Shown: positions 1 through 5,883 of the stretch, piece after piece
Layout: the number at the start of each line of letters is the position of its first letter
Position numbering within the stretch: the stretch's first letter is position 1
NCBI GenBank assembly: GCA_013041975.1
Contig: JABDQZ010000230.1
Coordinates: 1 to 6,154, forward strand
Reading direction: 5' to 3'
DNA from: Gammaproteobacteria bacterium
GTDB lineage: Bacteria; Pseudomonadota; Gammaproteobacteria; Chromatiales; Chromatiaceae
DNA: 6,154 bases
The notes under the pieces: model-generated
The model's input: the letters and a program-made list of their open reading frames with translations, nothing else
What the model was told of the DNA's origin: nothing
The model's database searches: none
Translations under genes and position numbers: made by a program

Positions 1-1
1 G

Positions 2-322
2 TTGCAGATTAACGCCAGAGCCGTTTTATCTGACAGTGGAACCATCACAGAAGAATCTTCCATATTGAATTTCAGGGCAGTAAACCTGCGAGAGGCTCAT
101 GAGCGTCCAGAGGGGATGGAAGAGGCATCAGTAATGATGGCTGGTCTTGATCTGGAGCGTGTACTTCAGGTAATCAATATTCTTGAGGATCAGAACACCG
201 GTGATAAAAGATTATTGACTGAGGTCAGTGATTATTCTGTCGATAATGTTTCAGAGAAAGTGGTTCGTATTATCCACAGTTATACTGATTACGTTAATCG
301 TATTGTCTGGAAGCAGTATTAA
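2..322 (+). CDS. wbjD: UDP-N-acetylglucosamine 2-epimerase (non-hydrolysing), WbjD/FnlC/CapG type, C-terminal part
   Basis: This is the last 106 codons of a gene whose 5' part lies outside the window; the first codon seen (TTG) is internal, not a start. The family interconverts C-2 epimers of UDP-HexNAc. The WbjD/FnlC/CapG branch performs the last step to UDP-N-acetyl-L-fucosamine in the cytoplasm. Visible signatures are SDSGTITEESS (fragment residues 10-20), the UDP-binding end of the active site, and REAHERPEGMEEA (30-42), which carries the conserved ERPE motif. The wording around these motifs fits the L-FucNAc branch better than classical WecB. This branch is usually preceded by two SDR enzymes (WbjB/C, FnlA/B), which would lie upstream. 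The next gene, a WbuB-like glycosyltransferase, starts 9 nt after the stop and supports the L-FucNAc assignment. Epimerase function is nearly certain; the exact sugar is inferred. Confidence 0.9.
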   Translation: MQINARAVLSDSGTITEESSILNFRAVNLREAHERPEGMEEASVMMAGLDLERVLQVINILEDQNTGDKRLLTEVSDYSVDNVSEKVVRIIHSYTDYVNRIVWKQY

Positions 323-331
323 AGACCGGAC

Positions 332-1582
332 ATGAAAATTCTGGTAGTAACTCAATACTTCTGGCCTGAGAATTTTCGCATCAATGAGATAGTTGAAGAA
401 TTGCAGGGCAGGGGACACCAGGTTAGTGTCCTCACTGGTATACCCAATTATCCTGATGGTGTTGTTTTTCCAGATTTTCGAAAGTCCCCGCAATCATTTT
501 CCCGATATAGGGAGGCTGAAATATTCAGAGTACCCATGTTTCCTCGTGGTAATGGCAAACTCAGTCTAATCCTCAACTATTTAAGTTTTGCACTGAACGG
601 ATGCCTTGCAGGAGCCTGGAAACTTCGTGGCAGAAAGTTTGATGCCATTCTTGCTTTTGAGCCATCGCCCATAACCGTTGGAATCCCTTCAGCGTTCATG
701 CGCTGGATTAAAAAAGCACCCCAGGCATTTTGGGTTTTAGACTTGTGGCCTGAAACATTGAAAGCGATTAATGTTTTACATTCTTCATTTTCGCTGAACC
801 TGGTGGATAAGCTTGTTCGTTTTGTCTACAAACGTTGTGATTTAATTCTTGCCCAGTCAAACAGTTTTATTTCTTATATTCGAGAGCAAGTTGATGCCGG
901 TAAGCGGATTGAATACTTTCCGGCATGGCCTGAAGCGGTGAACTGGGATTTGTCAGAGATTAGCCCGGCACCAGAACTGGAGCACAGGCCTGATCTATTT
1001 ACCGTTTTATTTGCTGGAAACATTGGCGAAGCTCAGGATTTCCCTGCGATTTTGGATGCTGCAGAAAGAATCAGGGAGCATAAGAGTATTCGCCTGGTTA
1101 TCGTTGGAGATGGTCGAGATGCGCAGCGGGTTGCTGACAGGGTCACACAATCAGCCCTGGAAGATAGCTTTCTGATGTTAGGACGATTTGAACTGGAGCG
1201 TATGCCAGAGTTTTTTGTACATGCCAACGCTCTTCTGGTGAGTCTAAAAGATGAGCCGATATTTTCCATGACCATTCCTGGAAAGCTTCAGTCATACCTT
1301 GCTACCGGTATTCCTGTTCTGGCAATGCTCAATGGTGAAGGTGCAGATGTTGTCGCAAATGCCGGGGCTGGATTAGTATGCAAGGCAGGAGATTCAGAAC
1401 AACTGGCGGACAATATTATTCATCTTGCACAAATGGATGATGATGAAAGGCAACAAATGGGCAAAAACGGTAAAGCATTTTGTAACAGGGAGTTTGATAA
1501 GAGGTTATTGTTGAATCAGCTTGAAACATGGCTTAGTCGTTTGTCTGATTCTACCCTGACTGAAATAGAACGGAGTAATTGA
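332..1582 (+). CDS. wbuB: Glycosyltransferase family 4, WbuB/WbjE-like (probable L-FucNAc transferase)
   Basis: A 416-residue GT-B fold glycosyltransferase, full length for the family. The N-terminal acceptor domain begins with VVTQYFWPENFRINEIVEEL (residues 5-24), followed by a nucleotide-type glycine turn and LTGIPNYPDG (34-43), all typical of WbuB. WVLDLWPET (134-142) is another hallmark. The C-terminal GT1 donor domain covers about 222-390, with FAGNIGEAQDF (227-237), VIVGDGRD (256-263) and the donor-binding stretch IPGKLQSYLATGIPVLA (315-331). There is no signal peptide, so it acts on the cytoplasmic face on an undecaprenyl-linked acceptor. The neighbouring WbjD-type epimerase makes UDP-L-FucNAc the likely donor, as for WbuB in E. 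coli clusters; that is inference. ATG 332 is chosen because the motif-bearing N-terminus starts there, 9 nt after the previous stop. The Shine-Dalgarno (accgga) is weak. The stop overlaps the next ATG. Confidence 0.9.
   Translation: MKILVVTQYFWPENFRINEIVEELQGRGHQVSVLTGIPNYPDGVVFPDFRKSPQSFSRYREAEIFRVPMFPRGNGKLSLILNYLSFALNGCLAGAWKLRGRKFDAILAFEPSPITVGIPSAFMRWIKKAPQAFWVLDLWPETLKAINVLHSSFSLNLVDKLVRFVYKRCDLILAQSNSFISYIREQVDAGKRIEYFPAWPEAVNWDLSEISPAPELEHRPDLFTVLFAGNIGEAQDFPAILDAAERIREHKSIRLVIVGDGRDAQRVADRVTQSALEDSFLMLGRFELERMPEFFVHANALLVSLKDEPIFSMTIPGKLQSYLATGIPVLAMLNGEGADVVANAGAGLVCKAGDSEQLADNIIHLAQMDDDERQQMGKNGKAFCNREFDKRLLLNQLETWLSRLSDSTLTEIERSN
1571..1575 (+). promoter_or_regulatory. Shine-Dalgarno that decides the start of the SDR gene
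   Basis: CGGAG lies inside the last codons of the glycosyltransferase gene, 6 nt before ATG 1582. The spacing suits ATG 1582, whose A is the last base of the upstream TGA, so translation is probably coupled. Confidence 0.6.
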
Positions 1583-2493
1583 TGAATCTTGTAACAGGTG
1601 GAACAGGGTTTATCGGTCGTAGACTTGTAGCATCCTTAAACAACGATGAAGTCGTACTTCTTGTGCGCAAAGTAGATGAGAGCCTGAAACTTCCCCAGGT
1701 TGAATGTGAATTGGGTGCTGGAGAAATCCCTGAACAGGCATTCAATGGCGTAGAAAATGTTTATCATCTGGCAGGGAATGCCCATGATATCAGCGGAGAG
1801 CAGGCGGCAGAGATTTATCAGCGTGTTAACGTCGATGCGACAATCGAGCTTGCGAGCAAGGCGGCCAAACATGGCGTGAAAAGCTTTGTTTTTGTCAGTT
1901 CGGTGAAGGCAGGAGGCCTCCCGCTAAAGGGGCAGTGTGCCAGCGAGAAAGACCAGTCTGAACCAGATGGTGTCTATGGGCAGAGCAAAAGGCAGGCAGA
2001 GCTTGCCTTGCTTGATCTGAATGAAAAGACGGAAATGCAGGTTTCGATAATTCGACCTGCACTTGTCTACGGACCTGGGGCAAAAGGCAACCTGCAAATG
2101 ATGCTTAATGCCATTTCAAAACGGCTTTTGCCTCCATTACCTGATACCGGAAATCGCCGATCGATGATTTATATCGATGATTTGATCATGGCAATGAAGC
2201 TGATTGCTAGCCACCATGCTGCAAAAGGTGAAATATTTATTGCTACTGATGGAAGACAGTATTCAACAAGGGAAATCTATGATGCCATATGCCTGGCTTT
2301 GGGTAAAAAGGTTCCCGGATGGTCCATTCCAAAACTATTATTTGATGTTTTGGGATTGCTGAGCACTAAAATCAGCTACAAAACTGATAAAATTCTGGGC
2401 GATGAATGTTATTCTTCTGAAAAACTGAATAGTTTGGGTTTTAAGCCTGAGCATACTATCTGGGAAAAAAGCAGTTGGTTGGCCCTCGAATAA
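1582..2493 (+). CDS. NAD-dependent epimerase/dehydratase (SDR), WbjF/WbpV/WreQ-like nucleotide-sugar reductase
   Basis: A 303-residue extended SDR enzyme with a Rossmann fold. The nucleotide-binding GGTGFIG is at residues 6-12 (GxxGxxG), VYHLAG at 60-65, the catalytic serine in FVFVSSVKA (102-110), and the YxxxK pair is Y132/K136 in VYGQSK. RPALVYGPG (158-166) and MIYIDDL (195-201) are typical C-terminal substrate-domain signatures. In clusters of this type the relatives WbpV, WbpK and WreQ reduce UDP-4-keto-6-deoxy-GlcNAc to UDP-QuiNAc or UDP-FucNAc. Its place directly before a small phosphoglycosyl transferase suggests it makes that enzyme's donor, which is inference. The 4,6-dehydratase (WbpM type) such a route needs is not in this window. 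ATG 1582 is preferred over the adjacent TTG 1579: GGAG at 1572-1575 sits 6 nt upstream, and the ATG overlaps the previous stop in TGATG. A plain epimerase role is possible. Confidence 0.88.
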   Translation: MNLVTGGTGFIGRRLVASLNNDEVVLLVRKVDESLKLPQVECELGAGEIPEQAFNGVENVYHLAGNAHDISGEQAAEIYQRVNVDATIELASKAAKHGVKSFVFVSSVKAGGLPLKGQCASEKDQSEPDGVYGQSKRQAELALLDLNEKTEMQVSIIRPALVYGPGAKGNLQMMLNAISKRLLPPLPDTGNRRSMIYIDDLIMAMKLIASHHAAKGEIFIATDGRQYSTREIYDAICLALGKKVPGWSIPKLLFDVLGLLSTKISYKTDKILGDECYSSEKLNSLGFKPEHTIWEKSSWLALE

Positions 2494-3044
2494 TGTTGCG
2501 TACTTTTGATGTATTAATATCTGCTGTTGGCCTTATCCTTGGCTTTCCAGTCATGTTAATTCTGACAGTCGTAGGTTTTTTTGATACCGGCTCTCCTTTT
2601 TTCCTTCAAACAAGGGTGGGGCGATACAGGCAGCCTTTTACGCTCATCAAATTCCGGACAATGTCAAAAGATACAGCTTCTGTGGCTACGCATCTGGCAG
2701 ATTCTTCATCAATAACAGCCTTTGGTCGTTTTTTACGAAAAAGCAAGCTTGATGAGTTGCCTCAACTGTGGAACGTGATTAAAGGTGACATGAGTCTTGT
2801 AGGTCCCAGGCCATGTCTGTTCAATCAGGTTGAGTTGATTGATGAACGGGAGGCAAGAAACGTTTTTCTGGCTCGTCCGGGAATAACTGGCCTGGCCCAG
2901 GTGAATCATATCGACATGTCTACGCCTGAACTTCTTGCAGAAACTGATAGCAATATGCTTGAGGCGTTAGACACAAGAGCTTATTTTGCTTATATCTTAA
3001 AGACCATGCTGGGTAAGGGTATGGGAGATAGGGTTAAGGATTAG
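2493..3044 (+). CDS. Undecaprenyl-phosphate sugar phosphotransferase (small PglC/WreU-like bacterial sugar transferase)
   Basis: A 183-residue monotopic phosphoglycosyl transferase (bacterial sugar transferase family, PF02397). It transfers a sugar-1-phosphate from a UDP-sugar to undecaprenyl phosphate, starting a repeat unit at the inner membrane. It is the minimal PglC-like form, lacking the multi-helix N-terminal region of WcaJ/WbaP. One hydrophobic membrane-inserting segment spans about residues 6-29. Then follow FFLQTRVG (36-43), IKFRTM (52-57), the catalytic Asp-Glu dyad D87/E88 in KLDELPQLWN, DMSLVGPRP (99-107) and RPGITGLAQVN (128-138). The ending with IDMSTPELLAE (140-150) and GMGDRV (176-181) resembles the WreU type that transfers QuiNAc-P, fitting the reductase upstream; the sugar is still inferred. 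ATG 2493 overlaps the preceding TAA (TAATG). An in-frame TTG at 2475 would add six residues before the family's usual start and is not preferred. Confidence 0.92.
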   Translation: MLRTFDVLISAVGLILGFPVMLILTVVGFFDTGSPFFLQTRVGRYRQPFTLIKFRTMSKDTASVATHLADSSSITAFGRFLRKSKLDELPQLWNVIKGDMSLVGPRPCLFNQVELIDEREARNVFLARPGITGLAQVNHIDMSTPELLAETDSNMLEALDTRAYFAYILKTMLGKGMGDRVKD

Positions 3045-3047
3045 CAG

Positions 3048-4262
3048 ATGGATTTCGTACTTCGCTACGTCTCACGGCATGCAGCTTTTCTCCCTGTACT
3101 TGTCTTGTGTTTAGGCACTCTGGGGCGGGGAGTGATGAATTCCCTGTTATTTCTTTACTTTATTTTTGCATTGAGTGCAGTCTTTTATCATGTGAAACAT
3201 AATGACTACAGATTGCCGAAAAATATTGGAGTTATAGGCATAATCTGGTTTTGCCTGTTTTCAGGGGCAATGCTGTCGCTTTTTTATAATGACGCATTTG
3301 ATGTTGGTATAAAGCATTGGGGTATCGCGCTATTATCATCGGCGACCGTTTTTTTTACATTATTACTTCCTTTTAAGACCAGTGGACTATACAGCAACAA
3401 GGGTTTGGCAATAATTGTATTATTTGCGCTTGCTTATGTTGGAGTAAAACTGTTTGTCTGTGTGCTGGATGAGGTCTGCATTCCGGCGGTGTCGGTATCT
3501 ACGATGGTGGTGCCAATTGTTGCCTCGTTTCTCCTTTTTACCTTTCACCATTTTATTGTAAAAAACTGGTTTCTCTGGTTTTCGTTATTTTTGATACTGG
3601 TGACTGCTTTACTGGTCTTTGCAGACAGCCGGACTGAAGTGTTGATGGTCTTGATGGTTCATCTGCTTATTGCTGTTTTTTATTATAGAAAGTCCCTTTT
3701 AATCCTGTTTGTACCTATTCTATTTCTTGTCGTAGTGATGTTTTTTTCACTGTTCTTGCAACATGGAGAAGTAAACCCGGATTCTGATATAAAAGATATG
3801 ATTTATACACTCAGTTCCAATCGAATTGAAATATGGGAGAGGTCAGTGACGAATCCACCTCCAAACCAACTGCTTGGGGTTGGTATAGACAATACAGCGG
3901 CTTATTTACCGAAAAAGAAGAATCGACATGGATCTGCTCTGCATAACGCCTATCTGGAAATGTGGTATGAGAACGGGCTCCTTTGGCTGGGACTATGGCT
4001 GGGACTGTTTATCTACCTGTTAAAAAATATACGCACGGTTTATACCCAGGCAGAAGGAAAGCACCGGGCTATATATACTGCTTTTCTGGGTAGTTTCGTT
4101 GCCGTGTTAACGGCTGGCATGCTTGATAAAGGCTACCTGTCGATCTATTTCACCTTTTTTATTTTTTATCTTGGTGCCATGCTTTACCGTCTAGGAGAGC
4201 CCGAGGCTTTTGACGAGTTCAACGATGAAAAAAAACCGCGTTTAAAAAAGCCAATCACTTAA
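3048..4262 (+). CDS. O-antigen ligase / Wzy polymerase family membrane protein
   Basis: A 404-residue polytopic inner-membrane protein with roughly 11-12 hydrophobic segments: about 12-45, 60-80, 91-109, 118-140, 151-170, 173-191, 196-212, 215-236, 307-326, 343-360 and 363-381. A hydrophilic loop at about 237-306 is probably periplasmic. It contains LSSNRIEIWERS (255-266) and HNAYLEMWYENG (299-310), the pattern of the O-antigen ligase/Wzy_C family (PF04932), in which an arginine and the HNxYLE histidine (H299) are functionally important. SRTE (194-197) on the preceding loop matches the conserved SR motif. The protein either polymerises undecaprenyl-PP repeat units (Wzy) or transfers the glycan to lipid A-core (WaaL) or another acceptor. 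The two share this architecture and cannot be separated here. The gene starts 3 nt after the sugar transferase stop. The charged, lysine-rich tail (after 385) is probably cytoplasmic. Confidence 0.85.
   Translation: MDFVLRYVSRHAAFLPVLVLCLGTLGRGVMNSLLFLYFIFALSAVFYHVKHNDYRLPKNIGVIGIIWFCLFSGAMLSLFYNDAFDVGIKHWGIALLSSATVFFTLLLPFKTSGLYSNKGLAIIVLFALAYVGVKLFVCVLDEVCIPAVSVSTMVVPIVASFLLFTFHHFIVKNWFLWFSLFLILVTALLVFADSRTEVLMVLMVHLLIAVFYYRKSLLILFVPILFLVVVMFFSLFLQHGEVNPDSDIKDMIYTLSSNRIEIWERSVTNPPPNQLLGVGIDNTAAYLPKKKNRHGSALHNAYLEMWYENGLLWLGLWLGLFIYLLKNIRTVYTQAEGKHRAIYTAFLGSFVAVLTAGMLDKGYLSIYFTFFIFYLGAMLYRLGEPEAFDEFNDEKKPRLKKPIT
3981..4004 (+). repeat. 12-bp tandem duplication inside the ligase/polymerase gene
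   Basis: Two adjacent copies, ctttggctggga and ctatggctggga, differ by one base and encode LWLG-LWLG in a membrane helix (residues 312-319). Such an in-frame duplication could arise by slippage and leaves the reading frame intact. Confidence 0.6.
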
Positions 4263-4267
4263 TCAAA

Positions 4268-4375
4268 ATGATACATCGTTTAATGACTCTTATTGCTCTT
4301 TTCATACTAGTTAGCAGTGTAAATGCTTTCAGCTTAATGCTGGATGACTCAACTTCTTTTGTTACAGCTACCTGA
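4268..4375 (+). CDS. Possible 35-residue secreted or membrane peptide (unrecognised)
   Basis: A short ORF beginning 5 nt after the stop of the ligase/polymerase gene. Its first 20 residues look like a signal peptide: a basic start (MIHR), a hydrophobic core (LMTLIALFILVSS, residues 5-17) and VNA at 18-20 as a plausible signal peptidase I site. About 15 residues follow (FSLMLDDSTS then FVTAT) before TGA. I do not recognise a family. No good Shine-Dalgarno precedes it (tcaaa), although closeness to the upstream stop could allow coupling. It could be a real small peptide, the decayed start of a longer exported protein, or chance. Neither of the other two frames extends the peptide far past the TGA, which argues against a simple frameshift. 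Composition is AT-rich like the spacer around it. Confidence 0.3.
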   Translation: MIHRLMTLIALFILVSSVNAFSLMLDDSTSFVTAT

Positions 4376-4377
4376 TG

Positions 4378-4427
4378 AGATTAGATAGTTAGTAGAATAA
4401 GTGTTTATACGTAATACAATCTAATCT
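4378..4427. repeat. 9-bp perfect inverted repeat in the AT-rich spacer
   Basis: AGATTAGAT (4378-4386) and ATCTAATCT (4419-4427) are exact reverse complements separated by 32 nt. The row 4381-4440 is only about 20% GC. No T-run follows directly, so it is not a classic terminator. It lies upstream of the candidate wecE promoter and could be an operator, but in such AT-rich DNA a chance match is possible. Confidence 0.35.
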
Positions 4428-4438
4428 AATTTAAAATA

Positions 4439-4470
4439 TGGACAGAATTATTTCAATTACACACTATAAT
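4439..4470 (+). promoter_or_regulatory. Candidate sigma-70 promoter for wecE
   Basis: A perfect -10 hexamer TATAAT lies at 4465-4470, in AT-rich DNA between the first operon and wecE. The best -35-like hexamer is TGGACA at 4439-4444, but its 20-nt spacer is too long to be good; hexamers at 17-18 nt match poorly. A start near 4477 would leave a leader of about 44 nt before wecE. Support is the -10 box and the 258-nt gap, so this is tentative. Confidence 0.4.
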
Positions 4471-4496
4471 TTTACTTTGGCTGGGTGGGGTGTTCA

Positions 4497-4517
4497 ATGA
4501 TGAGTATTGGTGTGTGA
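4497..4517 (+). other. Six-codon minicistron in frame with, and just before, wecE
   Basis: ATG-ATG-AGT-ATT-GGT-GTG-TGA encodes MMSIGV and ends 3 nt before the wecE ATG, in the same frame. A G-rich GGGTGGGG (4483-4490) lies 6 nt upstream and could act as ribosome binding site, whereas wecE has only tgtgtgaacg before its ATG. Either a leader minicistron couples translation into wecE, or a former N-terminal extension has been cut by a stop. It may be chance. Confidence 0.25.
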
Positions 4518-4520
4518 ACG

Positions 4521-5654
4521 ATGACCGAAATACCATTTAATAAGCCCTATATGGTGGGTAAGGAGCTATACAATATAGCCGAAGCCAAGTTTCTTAGTAT
4601 GCTTGCAGGTGATGGAGTATTTACCAAGCGTTGCCATCAATGGCTAGAAGATTACACTGGATGTAATAAGGCATTACTTACACATTCATGTACAGCTGCT
4701 CTTGAAATGGCCGCATTACTACTTGATATAAAGCCTGGTGATGAAATCATTATGCCATCGTATACGTTTGTTTCTACTGCAAATGCATTTGTACTCAGAG
4801 GAGGAGTTCCTGTTTTTGTCGATATAAGGCAAGATACGCTCAACATTGATGAGTCGTTGATTGGAAATGCGATAACTTCACACACCAAAGCTATTGTTCC
4901 TGTTCACTATGCCGGAGTAGCATGTGAGATGGATGCCATTATGAAAATTGCCGAAAAACATAACCTTATGGTTGTGGAAGATGCTGCCCAGGGAGCGATG
5001 GCAAGTTATAAAGGAAAACCATTAGGAAGCATTGGCCAGATTGGAGCCTACAGTTTTCACGAAACAAAAAATATCATCTCTGGTGAAGGTGGAGCGATAC
5101 TTGTAAATGATGAGAAATTTTCCAATAGGGCCGAAATAATCAGGGAAAAGGGAACTGATAGAAGCCGGTTTTTCAGAGGTGAGATTGATAAATATACCTG
5201 GCAGGAAGTTGGCTCATCTTTTTTACCGGGTGAACTAATTGCTGCTTTCTTGTGGGCACAACTGGAAGAGGCAACAGCTATTACGGAAAAGCGCCTGGAT
5301 GCCTGGAGTTATTATCATGAACTATTAGAGCCCCTAGAAAAGCAGGGGCTATTACGTAGACCCGTTATCCCTGAAGAGTGTGACCACAATGCACATATGT
5401 ACTATGTAATTCTTGGCGAACAATTCGACAGGAACAAGATACTCAAAGACTTATCTAGCCGAGGTATTGGTGCAATCTTTCATTATGTTCCTTTGCATTT
5501 ATCGCCAGCTGGTAAAAGATACGCTAGAGTTTCGGGAACAATGGACAATACTGTTGAATATGCATCGAAGATTATTCGTTTGCCTTTATGGGTTGGTATT
5601 TCTTCATTACAACAAGATTCTGTTGCAGAAGCTTTGAAGTCATCTCTCAAATAA
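4521..5654 (+). CDS. wecE: TDP-4-amino-4,6-dideoxy-D-galactose transaminase (WecE/RffA)
   Basis: A 377-residue PLP-dependent aminotransferase of the DegT/DnrJ/EryC1 family, about full WecE length. WecE converts TDP-4-keto-6-deoxy-D-glucose and glutamate to TDP-Fuc4N in the cytoplasm, the precursor of Fuc4NAc in enterobacterial common antigen and some O-antigens. The sequence follows E. coli WecE closely: IPFNKP start (4-9), CTAALEMAALLLDIKPGDE (57-75), IMPSYTFVSTANAFVLRGG (77-95), PVHYAGVACEMD (127-138), VVEDAAQGAM (151-160, with the PLP-ring Asp D154), SFHETKN (178-184, Schiff-base Lys K183), REKGTDRS and FFRGEIDKYTWQEVGSS in the middle, and FHYVPLHLSPAG near the C-terminus. All key residues are present. 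TGA at 4515-4517 in frame fixes the start at or after ATG 4521, which matches the family start. No rmlA/rmlB or Fuc4NAc transferase is seen here; they must be elsewhere if the pathway works. Confidence 0.95.
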   Translation: MTEIPFNKPYMVGKELYNIAEAKFLSMLAGDGVFTKRCHQWLEDYTGCNKALLTHSCTAALEMAALLLDIKPGDEIIMPSYTFVSTANAFVLRGGVPVFVDIRQDTLNIDESLIGNAITSHTKAIVPVHYAGVACEMDAIMKIAEKHNLMVVEDAAQGAMASYKGKPLGSIGQIGAYSFHETKNIISGEGGAILVNDEKFSNRAEIIREKGTDRSRFFRGEIDKYTWQEVGSSFLPGELIAAFLWAQLEEATAITEKRLDAWSYYHELLEPLEKQGLLRRPVIPEECDHNAHMYYVILGEQFDRNKILKDLSSRGIGAIFHYVPLHLSPAGKRYARVSGTMDNTVEYASKIIRLPLWVGISSLQQDSVAEALKSSLK

Positions 5655-5883
5655 TTGTCTTGTTTGATACTGATCGAGCCTGGAAAATGATAGCTTTCAG
5701 ATTGAGTTTGCAGAAAAGCAGCTTAATAGTTCATAAACACGAAGAATAAATTAGAGAAGATTTATATGCTGATCTAGGTAAAATCTTTGATTCTTGAAAA
5801 GGATATTTCCAAGAATTTTGAATTGTGCCGTATTGGTAAGAAAGTATTTTTAGTCATTTTTTAATTCAAGCTAAAATTCCACT
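5655..5883. other. AT-rich spacer without a convincing gene
   Basis: Rows 5701-5880 are about 27-30% GC, much lower than the operon. Only short open stretches occur: a 30-codon frame (TTG 5660 or ATG 5687 to TAA 5747-5749) reading FDTDRAWKM and so on, and fragments such as EDLYADLGKIFDS that meet stops. I recognise none of them. It may be decayed coding sequence or an untranslated region. Confidence 0.5.
5789..5819 (+). terminator. Weak hairpin, possible terminator after wecE
   Basis: ATTCTTG (5790-5796) pairs with CAAGAAT (5810-5816). An A-C mismatch then AAA/TTT pairs (5798-5800 with 5806-5808) surround a GGATA loop, and G5789-T5817 is a wobble pair. TTTT at 5816-5819 overlaps the stem end. 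The stem is AT-rich and the T-run short, so termination would be weak at best. It lies 135 nt after the wecE stop. Confidence 0.3.

Noticed and set aside
251..493. Minus-strand open frame across the wbjD/wbuB junction
   Set aside because: It overlaps two well-supported + strand genes, has no recognisable motif, and reads as an antisense shadow.
1033..1275. Minus-strand open frame inside the glycosyltransferase
   Set aside because: It lies fully inside the GT1 domain of a confident gene and its Ser/Arg-rich wording is typical of antisense shadows.
2475..2492. Upstream TTG start for the sugar transferase
   Set aside because: It would add MVGPRI before the usual family start and overlap the upstream gene further; ATG 2493 in TAATG is the natural coupled start.
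4652..4888. Minus-strand open frame inside wecE
   Set aside because: It is antisense to the conserved PLP-binding region of wecE, with no family features.
5413..5637. + strand open frame in another frame within the wecE 3' part
   Set aside because: The wecE frame carries the conserved FHYVPLH and later sequence to its normal end, so this is an out-of-frame shadow.
5660..5749. Short ORF (TTG 5660 or ATG 5687) after wecE
   Set aside because: At most 29-30 codons, with no membrane segment, signal or family resemblance; chance is likely in this AT-rich spacer.
5872..5877. TAAAAT as a -10 box for a leaderless transporter transcript
   Set aside because: No matching -35 is found at the right spacing, and such hexamers are expected by chance in DNA of about 27% GC.
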